The notes under the pieces were generated by a model. The model had not been told where the DNA came from, did not search any database, and saw nothing but the letters and a program-made list of their open reading frames with translations. The position numbers were made by a program, and so were the translations under genes. A stretch of DNA of 64,000 nt from Diphasiastrum complanatum (Eukaryota; Streptophyta; Lycopodiopsida; Lycopodiales; Lycopodiaceae): contig CM055102.1 in assembly GCA_029204225.1 (NCBI GenBank), positions 8,042,587 through 8,106,586 on the forward strand, given 5' to 3'. Position 1 is the stretch's first letter. Each line of letters begins with the position of its first letter. Positions 1 to 10,848 of this stretch are shown one piece after another.

Positions 1-1915
1 TGGTTAATAAGGTGAAGGCTATTGGTCTTCCAAAATCTCTTTCTGAAGATTTCAAGCCTTGTGAGGCTTGTGCCATTGCAAAGTCACACTGAAAGCCATA
101 TCAGAAGTCTTTTATAAAGACTACTCATCCTTTGGAGCTTATACACTCAGATGTACATTTTTCCTCTTCTAAAAGTATTGATGGTGCAACATGTTTTGTC
201 ACTTTTATTGATGACTTTACTAGATATACCTGGATGTATCTACTTTCTTCAAAGGCTACAGTTTTCAATCACTTCCTAATCTTCAAAGCTTATGTTGAGA
301 AATAGTTTTCTTTTAAAGTTAAAACTTTAAGATGTGATGGAGGAGGTGAATACATCTCCAACAAGTTTCATGAATACTATGAAGGTGAAGGAATAAAGAG
401 AGAGTTTTCTTGTGCTTATTCTCCATCTCAAACTGGAGTAGCTGAGAGGAAAAACAAATATTTATGTGAATGTGCTAAAGAAATTCGAGTAGCAACTTCT
501 TTGCCTATTGATTATTGTGGTGAAGCTATAAATTGTGCAAACTATTTGTGCAATAGATTACCTCACAATGCACTTGCTGGAAAATCACCTTTTGAAGTCT
601 TGTTTAAGAAGAAACCTAAGGTAGATCACCTTAGAGTTTTTGGTTGTGTTTGCTTTGTTAATGTGCCCTTGAAAACGAGGAAAAGAGATGATCCTAATTC
701 TATTAAAGGGATCATGGTTGGATATGCATCCAACAAGAAAGCTTACAGAATATATGTTCCCTCTACCTCAACTACAATTGAGAGTAGAGATTTTATATTC
801 CATGAAGATCAAAACTACATTCTTGAGGAGGCCGAGCTCAAAGATTCTCACAAAGATACTCCAATCATCACCCTTGAAGATTATCATAGAGAGATGGCGT
901 CGAGAATTGAGGAGAAGTCACCTCAAATCTTTTCACCAAGGAGATCTCAAAGAGAAAGATCCAAGCCTAGAAGGCTTACCTATGAAAATAGAGGCAAGCA
1001 AGTGGAAATCAACTCCACTAATTGTGCTTATTTTATTTCTCATGAGGAGCTGAAGGATGTATATTATGCACTCAACTCGAAGGAATGGTACCTTGACATG
1101 AAGGAGGAATATGATGCTTTGATGGCCAATAAGACATGGGAGCTTGTTGATCCAACAAGCACATCATTGGTTGCAAGTGGGTTTTTCGAGTCAAACATAA
1201 TCAAAATGGCACAATCAACAAGTACAAGGCTAGGCTTTGTGCTAAAGGTTTTGCTCAAGTTTATGGACTTGATTTTGAGGAGACCTTTGCCCCAGTTGCA
1301 ACGATGGTATCAATTAGAATCATAATTTCTCTTGCTTTTTTTTTTCAATTGGCAAGTTCTTCAACTAGATGTCTCTAATGCATTTCTAAATGGGTATCTA
1401 GAAGAAGAGATTTATATGGATAAGCCTATTGGGTTCATCCATGACAAAGAAAAAGTTTGCTTGCTCTTCAAAAGTTTATATGGATTGAAGCAAGCTCCAA
1501 GGTCATGGTATTCTTGACTTAGCACCTTTCTTGAGTCACTAGGATTTAATCTTAGTAACTATGATCCTTCTTTGTATGTCAAGTTTTTTGATAAAGATAT
1601 TGTCATTCTTCTTATTTATGTTGATGATATCATTCTGACAGGAAGTAGTATCAAGTTAGTTGAGGAAACCAAGATTGCACTTGGAAAAGAGTTCAAGATG
1701 CAAGATCTTGGAAAAATTCACTATATTCTAGGATTAGAGATTGACTTTCTTAAAGATAAAGCTTTTGTATGTCAATTTAAGTATGCTCTTTCAATGTTAA
1801 AGAAGTTCATTATGTTGAATTGTAAAAGTATAGAAACTCCTGTGGAGCAAAATGTAAAGGACTCTAACAAAGGTGATGAAAGATCCTTCATGGACATCAC
1901 ACTTTGGTTTACATT
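1..1915 (+). pseudogene. Dead Ty1/copia pol fragment, arm 1 of an inverted pair (integrase to reverse transcriptase)
   Basis: This is the 3' part of a copia polyprotein, cut by the window start. It encoded integrase and reverse transcriptase for retrotransposition. Order seen: CEACAIAKSH zinc-binding end of the GAG-pre-integrase domain (about 60-95), the first integrase acidic motif HSDVH (about 146), DGGGEYISNKFH (about 337), the E of the VAERKN motif (about 440), the KPKVDHLRVFGC block, RT with YVDD at about 1618-1629, and ETPVEQNVKDSNKGDERSF. Stops (for example TGA near 91, TAG near 303 and TGA near 1516) and frameshifts near 1170 and 1325 break it. RT ends abruptly after MDITLW near 1905 and RNase H is absent. 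The matching minus-strand copy at 11453-13469 has the same deletion. Confidence 0.9.
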
Positions 1916-2219
1916 TTGGAGGAAAAGCCAAGTGAACATAAAAAGGTGTGGACCTATTGTTAAAGGATGTAACTCGTGCAGACACATAATCTTCTCTCTT
2001 CTCTATATCATTTCATGCTTATACATGGTTCTCTTGGAATCTACTATCCATTGATGCACTATACTTGTGATTGCTTGCAATTCTATGTGTAGAATGATCT
2101 ATACTTGTTATTTTTGGATCCACACGTTCATGATTCTATGCGTTGATTTGCTTGGTATAAGTGCTAGAAGGGAATTTTTGAGATAGTTTCAAATCTTTGT
2201 GATTTCTTTTGAAAAATCT
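1916..2219 (+). repeat. Shared non-coding tail of arm 1: possible PPT, LTR, PBS and leader remnant
   Basis: The tail is nearly identical to the reverse complement of 11453-11760. It opens with a purine run (GGAGGAAAAG, about 1919-1928) that could be a polypurine tract. It holds a degenerate primer-binding site (TGGTATAAGTGC at 2152-2163, 10 of 12 bases of the initiator-Met type), and then leader-like sequence. A 19-base string (CAAATCTTTGTGATTTCTT) also occurs in the leader of element I near 61774. The reading as PPT-LTR-PBS-leader is inference: the LTR ends are not clean TG...CA. Confidence 0.4.
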
Positions 2220-2639
2220 TCAACATTGAAAGAGCATACTTGGATTGACATATTCTTTGAATAATAGGAAATAATCATGCACCATAAATCTTGAAGAAAG
2301 AAGAAATGTGCATCTTGTGTGATCATCGTACTTTGAAGACTTGGATACATAAGCAACCTCAAGAGATTTTGCACTCTCTCTTGGGTTTAATTTGTAGATT
2401 CCTCCATATCTAGATCCATATGCAAGGATCTCACCATCCTTCTTGATCACACAATTGTCAATATGAAAATTGACATCAAGGCCACCATCAAGTAATTTGC
2501 CAACACTTATAAGATTCTCTGTAATCTTGGGAACAAAAAAAGAACCGCTTAAAGAGATAGAACTTTTGAGGATACAAGCTTCAAGGTAATAATCCCTACT
2601 CCTATTTTGCACTCTTGATCACTTGCAATATATATGGTC
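2220..2639 (-). pseudogene. Element B, 3' fragment: protease/pre-integrase and internally deleted integrase-RT
   Basis: This is the downstream part of the old copia element B, severed from its upstream part (9070-10094) by element A. Read on minus, it continues the protease-to-pre-integrase linker (motifs NLISVGKLLDGGLDV and IKKDGEILA). It then jumps from an integrase piece (HDYFLLFKEY) straight to a short RT piece (QSKYALSML in another frame), so most of integrase and RT is deleted near 2258. Stops and frame changes show it is dead. It ends at 2219/2220 against arm 1. The last five bases, TGGTC (2635-2639), are the target duplication of element A. Confidence 0.85.
2635..2639. other. Target-site duplication of element A, left copy
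   Basis: TGGTC immediately precedes the left LTR; the same five bases follow the right LTR at 9070-9074. Five-base duplications are the rule for copia integrase, so this fixes both ends of element A. Confidence 0.95.
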
Positions 2640-3293
2640 TGTGAAAAATACAGATCCTAAGTGGATCTAAACTCCAAGATCATTGGCTTGAATGCTTGCA
2701 CTCCAAACTACATAAGCTAGGAATTGGCAACACATTCTATGCTACCTAGAATGCAAAGAACTTGATCAAAAAGCATTTATCACAAATGGAAACTTCCATA
2801 AACATCAAGTGCGGTCCAAAATAGCATTATACAGTCCATAATACATCAGCCTATCACTTTTGGAAAGCTTCTAAGATCATACACAATAGCTTGAAGACAA
2901 TACACACAACAATGCTCTCAATGGAGGAAGAAACAATGACAATGATCTATTGATCTCAATGAAGCATACAAAAGGTTTCTCCAACCTGTTTTCCACACTT
3001 CCCTACTATTTATGGATGAGGAAGATGACTCTCTCTCCTCTCTCTAGAAGGTACTTGACCCTAGATATTCCCTATATAGGAAAAATAGCTAAAAATGGCT
3101 TATATGACCAAAATACATCAAAATGGTCTCATTTTGAAGGGTATGAAGTTTGACACTTCATCATACTGAAAAAATACAGTAAATAAAAACATTGTGGCCT
3201 GGTTCACACGTGTGAAACTCCAGAACCAAAACTATTTACAATTTTAGCCAATTTAGGCCTCAAACTAGCTAGGAAATGTTGACAATTTTCACA
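2640..3293 (-). repeat. Element A 3' LTR (654 bp)
   Basis: On minus it starts TGTGAAAATTGTC and ends TATTTTTCACA. It matches 8415-9069 almost base for base. It contains the 14-bp palindrome TTCACACGTGTGAA at 3203-3216 and a TATA-like CCTATATAGG at 3071-3080. The gag-pol stop codon (3289-3291) lies inside its first five bases. Confidence 0.97.
3071..3080 (-). promoter_or_regulatory. Candidate TATA element in the element A LTR
   Basis: CCTATATAGG lies about 215 bases from the LTR 5' end on minus, a plausible U3 position. The identical sequence in the 5' LTR (near 8847) would be the functional copy. The motif is palindromic and weaker than a TATAAA box, so this is tentative. Confidence 0.35.
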
Positions 3294-6200
3294 CTCCCTC
3301 TTCAACATTGGATGCTAGTTTCAACATAGTCTTTGAGCACATTCCAAGATTAGATCTATGCATTAAATATAGGTCCTTTCCCAATGGTTTGGTGAAGATA
3401 TCAGCCACACACTCCTTTGAAGAGACATGTTGAAGCTCCACCTCTTTGGCAATGACTTGATCTCTCACAAAATGGTGAGCAATCTCAATGTGCTTGCTCC
3501 TTGCATGAAAAACAGGATTGCTTGCCAAGCTTTGGGCTGAAAGGTTATCACAAAGTATGATTGGAGTCTTCTCTGGTTCCAGCAAGTGAAGATCCAATAA
3601 CATCCTCTTGATCCAAAGAATCTCCTTGGTGCATGTTGTTAATGCCTTGTACTCGGCTTCGGTGGAAGATAGAGAGATAGTTGGTTGCTTCTTTGATAGC
3701 CATGAGACCACTCCATCTCCAAGATAGATTGCAAAGGCACTTGTTGACTTCCTATCCATTTGATCACCTGCAAAATCTGAATCTGAAAATCCACAAAGGT
3801 TAGGTGTAGTACCTCCATACAAGATGCCAAAATCTCTAGATCCCGAGATGTATCTAAGTACTCTCTTTCCTAGCTTCCAATGAGCCTCACTAGGATCTTG
3901 CATAAATTGACTTAGTTTACCAACCACAAAGCTTAGATCAGGTCTTGTGATGGTTAACCATATAAGAGATCCTATTAGCTTTCTATAGAGAGTAATGTCC
4001 TTGAAGGATCTTTCATTACTTCTTGTAGTTAGCTTTACATTTGATTCCATAGGAGTAGAAACAACTTTACAATCTTCCATATGAAACCTTTTTAGAATAG
4101 AGTTAACATACTTTTCTTGACATATGAATGTAGATTTAGAAGTTCTAATAATCTCTATTCCTAAGATATAATGAAGTTTACCAAGATCTTGAATTTCAAA
4201 CTCTCTTTTGAGTGCCATCTTGATTTCATCTATATCTAGATTGTTACCACCACTTAAGATAATGTCATCAACATAGATGAAAAGTAAAGTGATATCATTT
4301 TCATTCAATCTAAAGTAGAGAGAATGATCATACTCACTCATAACAAAGTTTTGAGAAAGTAAGAAGGAATTGAGCTTAGCATACCAACTCCTTGGTGCTT
4401 GCTTTAGCCCATACAAACTCTTTTGGAGATAGCACACATGATTAGGCTCATCATGTGAAACATAGCCCTCGGGTTGCTCCATGTAAATATCTTCTTCAAG
4501 ATCACCATTCAAGAAGGCATTAGTAACATCCATTTGCCACATATCCCAATCATAAAGAGTTGCAAGAGAGATTAGGATTCGAATAGTTACCATCTTTGCC
4601 ACGGGTGCAAAGGTCTCATCATAGTCAATACCATATTCTTGAGCATACCCCTTTGCCACCAACCTTGCCTTGTACTTGTTGATTGATCCATCTTGATTTG
4701 TCTTGATCTTGAAGATCCACTTACAACCAATTGCCTTCTTGTCCTTTGGAAGCTTTACCAACCTCCATGTGTTGCTTTTGATGAGTGCTTGATGCTCATG
4801 ATCCATGGCTTGGATCCATTCCTTCTTTTGAATTGCTTCACCTACACAAGTTGGTTCATCAAAAGAGGTAAGAAAAGCAAAGTTAGAGTTGTCCACCACT
4901 TGCTTTCCTTTTTCATCATAGGTTAGCCTTGATGGCTTAGCCCTTTGCCTTTGTGTCTTCCTTGAAGTTTGCTTTGGAGTGGCATCTCCATCTTCATCCA
5001 AGACATCTTGCACATCATGATGATTAGTAGGCACATCAACATCAACATCAACAACATTGGAAACATTCTCTTCATGAAAGATGACATCCCTACTTATGAC
5101 AACTTTCTTTGTAGAAGGAATGTACACTTTGTAAGCCTTGCTTACTTCACTATAGCCAACAAACACACCCTTCTTTGATGAAGGATCTTCTTTAGTTCTA
5201 TCATCAAGTGTGATATTGACAAAACATGTACATCCAAAGATCCTACAATGCTTGACACTCGGCCTTCTACCATAAAGAACCTCATGAGGAGTTTTACCAT
5301 CCAAGGAAGCACTTGTCCATCTATTACATAGATAGTTAGCACATGCTAAAGCTTCCCCCCAAAAAGACTTAGCAAGATTAGCATGTAGTCTCATTGCCTT
5401 GGCACATTCACAAAGGGTTCTATTCTTCCTCTCGGCCACTCCATTCTGTTGTGGAGTCCTAGGACTAGACATCTCCCTCTTAATCCCATGTGCTATACAA
5501 AAGTCTTTGAACCTATTTGAGGTGTATTCCCCTCCATTATCAGATCTTAAGCATTTGATCTTTGTATTGAATTGGTTTTCCATTTCATTCTTGAACTTGA
5601 CAAATGCAGCAAACACTTCATCCTTACTTTTAAGAAGATAGATCCAAGTATACCTACTAAAGTCATCAATGAAAGTTTCATACATCTTTGCCCCACCATT
5701 GCTAGTTGTACTAGAAGAATGAATATCAGAATGCACAAGTTGAAAAGCTTCTTTAGATCTAGAAGTAGATCTAGAATAAGCAAGTCTATGAGATTTGGAC
5801 AAGGCACAATGTTCACAAACACTATTGTTTGCAACAAGACTTTTAGGGAGACCAAGAACAAGCTCTTTCTTTGCCATTACCTCCAAAGATTTGAAGTTGG
5901 GATGGCCCAACCTCTTGTGCCAAACTTCTTGGTTTGTCAATTGCTCCCTAGCCATACATCCTTCATGATTAGAGATCACACATGCATCAAGCTTGAAAAG
6001 TTTACCATGCCTCCTACCTTGAGCAATCAAGGATCCACATTTACTTATCAAACATGCATCTCCAATGAACTCCACATCAAGTCCTTTGTCAATCATTTGA
6101 CTTACACTAAGCAAATTCTTAGTGATTGAAGGAATGTACAAGACATTTTCAAGATTTGCTTTCCTATTTGTTGAAAGGGAAATAGGAATAGTGCCTATGC

Positions 6201-7242
6201 CTTTGATGTCACATTGACCATCATTTGCAGTGTAGATGATGTTACCTTCTCCCTCATAAGACAATAAGGATGTAAAGTATTCCTTATGTCTTGTCATGTG
6301 AGATGAGGCTCCACTATCAATCCACCAAGGATCATTATCATCTATGTTGGCTAACAAACTTGAAGTCATAACAAGTGATTCACATGTGTTATGTTCTTCC
6401 TCATCTATTGTAAGATTTCCTTGCCTCTCTCCTTGCTCTTTTTTCTTCTTATAACATTCATTTGCAAAATGACCTTTTATCCCACAATAAAAGCACTTGA
6501 ACTTTGACTTATTGTTCTTAGTAGAAGAGGAAGAGGAAGAGTGATCATCATGATCAAAGTTACCACCTTTGGACCATTTCCCTTTGCCTTTACCTTTGCC
6601 CTTGAATTTGCCTTTTGTGAAGAAAGCCTCTTCACCTCCACCTTGCAAGGATGCACCATCAAGCTTTGATTGCAACCTATGTTCTTCAGCCAATAAGATT
6701 TCTTGCAAGTCAACCACACTTGGCAAGACTCTTTGAATGGCAAAACTTTGCACAAGGTTAGCATGTTCATTTAGCAAACCATTCAACATAACTTGGACTA
6801 TTTCACCATCTTTTATGTTCTCATCAATGCATGCTAAATCATCACTTAGGGACTTAACTCTCAAGATAAATGCATGAGCACTTTCACCCTCTCTTTGCCT
6901 ACTAGAAAATATTTGTCTCCTTAGGGTCAATACCCTAGATGTGGACTTTGATTCAAAGAGCTTCTTTAAGGCATTCCATGCCTCACTTGCACTTTGACAC
7001 TTTCCAACTTCCTTGAGAAGTTCATTTGTAACATTCATTTTAATGATATGAAGAGCCCTTTTGGCCTTCTTATCAAACCTTTGTTGCTCTTGAAGTGTGA
7101 GAGGTCTCTCTTCAATTTCTGCAACTATGTCCATGAGTTCATTCAACTCAAGTAAGGACTCCATCCTCACTTTCCAAGTAGAGTAGTTTGATGAACTCAA
7201 CCTTTCACTAGACTCTAGCATGATCCCACCATTGGAAGCCAT
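3289..7242 (-). CDS. Element A gag-pol polyprotein, 1317 aa, intact
   Basis: This single frame encodes the copia capsid, protease, integrase, reverse transcriptase and RNase H that make the cytoplasmic particle and insert new copies. Domains by residue: UBN2-type Gag about 1-210; glycine/lysine-rich linker; CCHC zinc knuckle CFYCGIKGHFANEC about 247-260; aspartic protease WWIDSGASSHM about 304-314; GAG-pre-integrase HKRLGHPNFKSLE about 446; integrase core with D about 505, D about 566 and E about 603; RT with FAPVAKM about 880 and YVDD about 991; RNase H with DSDFAGD about 1156, SLSSTEAEYKAL about 1196 and KHIEIAHHFVRD about 1254. No stop or frameshift interrupts it. The length is normal for a plant copia polyprotein. 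The ATG context (MASNGG) matches the start of element I. The stop lies five bases inside the 3' LTR. Confidence 0.96.
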   Translation of the reverse strand: MASNGGIMLESSERLSSSNYSTWKVRMESLLELNELMDIVAEIEERPLTLQEQQRFDKKAKRALHIIKMNVTNELLKEVGKCQSASEAWNALKKLFESKSTSRVLTLRRQIFSSRQREGESAHAFILRVKSLSDDLACIDENIKDGEIVQVMLNGLLNEHANLVQSFAIQRVLPSVVDLQEILLAEEHRLQSKLDGASLQGGGEEAFFTKGKFKGKGKGKGKWSKGGNFDHDDHSSSSSSTKNNKSKFKCFYCGIKGHFANECYKKKKEQGERQGNLTIDEEEHNTCESLVMTSSLLANIDDNDPWWIDSGASSHMTRHKEYFTSLLSYEGEGNIIYTANDGQCDIKGIGTIPISLSTNRKANLENVLYIPSITKNLLSVSQMIDKGLDVEFIGDACLISKCGSLIAQGRRHGKLFKLDACVISNHEGCMAREQLTNQEVWHKRLGHPNFKSLEVMAKKELVLGLPKSLVANNSVCEHCALSKSHRLAYSRSTSRSKEAFQLVHSDIHSSSTTSNGGAKMYETFIDDFSRYTWIYLLKSKDEVFAAFVKFKNEMENQFNTKIKCLRSDNGGEYTSNRFKDFCIAHGIKREMSSPRTPQQNGVAERKNRTLCECAKAMRLHANLAKSFWGEALACANYLCNRWTSASLDGKTPHEVLYGRRPSVKHCRIFGCTCFVNITLDDRTKEDPSSKKGVFVGYSEVSKAYKVYIPSTKKVVISRDVIFHEENVSNVVDVDVDVPTNHHDVQDVLDEDGDATPKQTSRKTQRQRAKPSRLTYDEKGKQVVDNSNFAFLTSFDEPTCVGEAIQKKEWIQAMDHEHQALIKSNTWRLVKLPKDKKAIGCKWIFKIKTNQDGSINKYKARLVAKGYAQEYGIDYDETFAPVAKMVTIRILISLATLYDWDMWQMDVTNAFLNGDLEEDIYMEQPEGYVSHDEPNHVCYLQKSLYGLKQAPRSWYAKLNSFLLSQNFVMSEYDHSLYFRLNENDITLLFIYVDDIILSGGNNLDIDEIKMALKREFEIQDLGKLHYILGIEIIRTSKSTFICQEKYVNSILKRFHMEDCKVVSTPMESNVKLTTRSNERSFKDITLYRKLIGSLIWLTITRPDLSFVVGKLSQFMQDPSEAHWKLGKRVLRYISGSRDFGILYGGTTPNLCGFSDSDFAGDQMDRKSTSAFAIYLGDGVVSWLSKKQPTISLSSTEAEYKALTTCTKEILWIKRMLLDLHLLEPEKTPIILCDNLSAQSLASNPVFHARSKHIEIAHHFVRDQVIAKEVELQHVSSKECVADIFTKPLGKDLYLMHRSNLGMCSKTMLKLASNVEEGV
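3294..3302 (-). other. Element A polypurine tract
   Basis: On minus AAGAGGGAG directly precedes the 3' LTR, where plus-strand DNA synthesis is primed. It overlaps the last codons of the gag-pol frame. Confidence 0.85.
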
Positions 7243-8402
7243 GATTCTAATGTTTCTTCAACTTTTAGGTTTTGTCCTAAAGCACTTAGCACTCACTTTT
7301 CTCTCAACAAATGATAGATAAAGAGATCTATGAAGATTTAGGACCCTAAAACACTTCTATCTTGAACCTAGATGGTTTCCAAGCATAGAAAGGAAGATTG
7401 AAACACATGCAACACTTTGCACACACTAAGAATGGATTACAAAATCAAACCAACCTGAACACACTCTTGCTTAAGCTCTCAAACTTTCCAGCAAGTGACC
7501 AAATCAAGTTATGGTGTGAAGAGTTACTTGCATTCTTAGAAAATACCCAAAACTAGGATGCCAAGATTACCTAGTAATGAACAAACTTGATCAACATATG
7601 ATCAACACACTAAGATATTGATTCAACCTGTAAAACCACATGTAAACCACACTTCTAAAAGTTTATAAACTCCAGCAAGTGATAAATACAAGATTTAGAG
7701 GTGAATGAATGAGCACACTTAGTGAATCACAAGACTAGCTTCACTATCTTGTCAAATCTTGGTGTTTAGATGTAGATCTAAGATCACTTCACATGAGAAT
7801 GTTCCTCAACCTGTTAAGAACCTGAAAACACACTTGCATAATGGTTAACACCTTCCAGCAAATGCTCCAATCAAATTACATAAGGAGAGTTACTTACATG
7901 CTCAACAAAGTACACCAAAAATTATGCCAAAATTGATGACAATCTTTACAATATGCTCTTCACAATGGAGCTTACAATATGTTCACCCAAAAAAGGGGAT
8001 CTTTCATCCAAATGGGAGCTTTGCTCAGCCTTTAGGAGAATTACAACTCACTCAAAAGAGCATTTGTCATCCACTTAAGGAGAAGTTTCATCCACTTAAG
8101 GAGAGTGTTCATCCAAGAATGGAGATTGTCAACAATAGGATTGAAAAGAACATTGTTAGTATTGAATATGCACAAGCCTCACAATCACAAATGATTAGGT
8201 GTTATGATCTGATCCAAAATAGTTTCTTTTCAGCCTCTGATCTTCAATAGACCTGAAATATGCTTTTGATCCACAAGTTCAACTCACAAAACAAAGGTTA
8301 GTAAGATTTGATCAACAAAGCAATGCAAAATCATGCTAGAACTTGATCAAACATCCAAATATCACCAAAAATGGAATACTTACTGTAAATAGAAGCCAAC
8401 CA
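7243..8402 (-). other. Element A 5' leader with three degenerate ~183-bp repeat units
   Basis: This is the long untranslated region between the PBS and the gag ATG. The anchors CAACCTG (7451, 7624, 7807) and CCAGCAA/CCAGCAAG (7488, 7672, 7855) recur at about 183-base spacing, marking three diverged tandem units. A smaller tandem of about 21 bases built on CATCCACTTAAGGAG lies near 8068-8105. A 108-codon plus-strand open frame here (7924-8250) is antisense to the element and I do not call it a gene. Confidence 0.75.
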
Positions 8403-8414
8403 GCTCTGATACCA
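8403..8414 (-). other. Element A primer-binding site
   Basis: On minus TGGTATCAGAGC abuts the 5' LTR. It is the classic plant copia site complementary to the 3' end of initiator methionine tRNA, which primes minus-strand cDNA. Confidence 0.95.
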
Positions 8415-9069
8415 TGTGAAAAATACAGATCCTAAGTGGATCTAAACTCCAAGATCATTGGCTTGAATGCTTGCACTCCAAACTACATAAGCTAGGAATT
8501 GGCAACACATTCTATGCTACCTAGAATGCAAAGAACTTGATCAAAAAGCATTTATCACAAATGGAAACTTCCATAAACATCAAGTGCGGCCCAAAATAGC
8601 ATTATACAGTCCATAATACATCAGCCTATCACTTTTGGAAAGCACCTAAGATCATACACAATAGCTTGAAGACAATACACACAACAATGCTCTCAATGGA
8701 GGAAGAAACAATGACAATGATCTATTGATCTCAATGAAGCATACAAAAGGTTTCTCCAACCTGTTTTCCACGACTTCCCTACTATTTATGGATGAGGAAG
8801 ATGACTCTCTCTCCTCTCTCTAGAAGGTACTTGACCCTAGATATTCCCTATATAGGAAAAATAGCTAAAAATGGCTTATATGACCAAAATACATCAAAAT
8901 GGTCTCATTTTGAAGGGTATGAAGTTTGACACTTCATCATACTGAAAAAATACAGTAAATAAAAACATTGTGGCCTGGTTCACACGTGTGAAACTCCAGA
9001 ACCAAAACTATTTACAATTTTAGCCAATTTAGACCTCAAACTAGCTAGGAAATGTTGACAATTTTCACA
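8415..9069 (-). repeat. Element A 5' LTR (655 bp)
   Basis: Partner of 2640-3293. The differences seen are one C/T, a TT/AC pair, one G/A and one extra G. It holds the palindrome TTCACACGTGTGAA at 8979-8992. It acts as promoter and upstream end of element A. Confidence 0.97.
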
Positions 9070-9074
9070 TGGTC
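9070..9074. other. Target-site duplication of element A, right copy
   Basis: TGGTC matches 2635-2639. Joining the flanks here restores continuity of the protease region of element B. Confidence 0.95.
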
Positions 9075-10094
9075 TTCTTGATTCCTTCATAAGGCATAAT
9101 AGTTGAAAAGGAATCCTTGGAGCTACACATATGTGAAGATGCTCCACTATCAATATACCAAGAGTCATCCATCTTGAAGGTGGAAGAGGAGAATTTCGAT
9201 GTCATAATGAGCATTCTCCATCACTTGCAATAAATTCTTCTTTCTCATGATAGATGTTGGCTTGCTTGAATTGGTTTTTCTTCTTGAAGCAATTGGTGGC
9301 ATAGTGGCCTTTCTTGCCACAAAAGAAGCACTTGATGTCTTTTTTCTTCTTCTTTGAAGTAGAATATTGAGAGGAATCATCATCCTCTTCATCTTGGTCT
9401 TTTGCTTTGTCCTTAGAGAAGTGTTGGTGTTGCTTTTTGCTCCTCTCTTTGTGCTTGGAAAATGAAACTTTGTCTTCACCATTATGATTGAGTGACAATT
9501 TGTCCATCCTTAATAGCTTGCTCTCATGCCTTGATGCTTCAGCCATTAGCACTCCTTGCAAGGCCTCCAAAGTAGGTAACTCCTCCTTGATGGCATAGGA
9601 TTGGACAAGGTCCTCATACTCATCTCTCAAGCCATTAAGTATGACTTAGACTAGCTCACTTGATTTATGGATCCTCCAATGCAAGCAAGCTCCCTATGGG
9701 TATCTTTCACTCTCAACACATAATTAGTGGCACTCTCATCACTCTTTTGAGAACTTTGAAAGATTTGATTTCTAAGAGTGAGGAGCCTAGAAGTATTTTT
9801 GGCTTCATAAATAGCCTTGAGAGAATCCCAAGCTTACTTGGCCAAGTTGCAATCACCAATCTCTCTCAAAATCTCATTAGAGACATTCATCTTGATAAGG
9901 TGGAGAGCCATCCTAGCTCTATGCTTGTACTTTTGTACATCTTGAAGGACTTGAGGCTCCTCCTCAATCCCAAGTACAATGTTCGTCACATCTTGGAGTA
10001 TCAAGTTAGACTCCATTCTAACCTTCAAAATAGAATAGTTGGAGGTAGATAGTCTTTCACTAGATTCCAATAGGTAGGAACCCATAGATGCCAT
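9070..10094 (-). pseudogene. Element B, 5' fragment: gag and start of protease
   Basis: This is a dead copia gag. The ATG at 10094 opens MASMGSYLLESSERLS, a UBN2-type Gag like those of E and H. In-frame stops occur near 9835 and 9648. The frame then runs through a lysine-rich linker to the CCHC knuckle CFFCGKKGHYATNC (about 9290-9335) and is shifted near 9200. The protease core DSWYIDSGASSHM (about 9130-9170) is visible in the next frame and is cut at 9070 by element A. The continuation is at 2639 downward. It is related to, but distinct from, the E family. Confidence 0.9.
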
Positions 10095-10836
10095 GTAATA
10101 GTGAAGACTCCTTGTGATTTAGACACTAAAATGTTGCTTCTCTCTCACTATAGGATCCTTTAAAGGTGTACTACCAGCTCCTATGCAAGATCTTGTAACG
10201 AAGTGAGATATAGACATCACTAGCTTTTTCAATCTCTTTTAATCTAGATCAATCTCACATCAATTGATGAAGTATGGGCTAAGTTTGGGTCAAGCTATCT
10301 TTGGCACGTGGGAAACACTCCAAGAATCCACAAATCACTCAAATACAATCCAATTGTATGAAAGAAAGTGGCTACGACCTCAAAATGATGACTAGACATC
10401 AAGAAAACAAGATTGACAAGCCTAGAAGTGAGATTTTTTATCAAAGCATGATAGAGTCAAAAGTAAAAGTGTCCAACTAGGTTGGGTGCCCTACCCACCT
10501 TGATTCAATTGACTATAACTTTTTATTGGGAGATCCAATCACTATGAAGTCAATTGCTACACAAAGTAGCTCAAATAGCTTTAAAACTAGCTATCAAGCA
10601 CCAATTTTGGATCACAAATGGAAGAGAATCACCAAAATGAATTGGGCTATCCTTCATACGTGTCTGAGCAAGAAAATCCATACAGTACTAGATTTGGTCC
10701 AATCCATATGATAATGAACCCTCTTGATTCAAATTTGCTTGAGATAGCATGGGAGATGCAAACTAGTCTCTCTAGATCTAGATTTTCAAGAAATTTTTGG
10801 AACTTTGGATGAAACAAGCATCAAAGGCTTAGGTAG
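10095..10836 (-). other. Element B leader
   Basis: Non-coding DNA between the PBS and the gag start of B. It shares short conserved blocks with the E and H leaders, such as ACGTGTCTGAGCA followed by TACAGTAC (here near 10658-10690). I see no gene. Confidence 0.7.
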
Positions 10837-10848
10837 GCTCTGATACCA
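10837..10848 (-). other. Element B primer-binding site
   Basis: On minus TGGTATCAGAGC, an exact initiator-Met type PBS, directly abuts the element B LTR. Confidence 0.9.

Larger units (their letters stand above)
2640..9069 (-). mobile_element. Element A: complete Ty1/copia LTR retrotransposon nested in element B
   Basis: This is a full-length 6430-bp copia element running right to left. It has a 5' LTR at 8415-9069, a PBS next to it, a long leader, one uninterrupted gag-pol frame (3289-7242), a PPT and a 3' LTR at 2640-3293. The LTRs begin TG and end CA and differ by eye at only four bases plus one single-base indel. With the perfect TGGTC duplication this indicates a young insertion with all parts needed for transposition present. 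Its closest relative in the window is element I at the right end. Confidence 0.97.

Noticed and set aside
7451-7860. CRISPR-like array
   Set aside because: Units are long, diverged and tandem without uniform spacers, and the window is plant nuclear DNA.
7924-8250. 108-codon plus-strand frame with HPLKE repeats
   Set aside because: Lies antisense in the element A leader over a small tandem repeat; no start context or domain.
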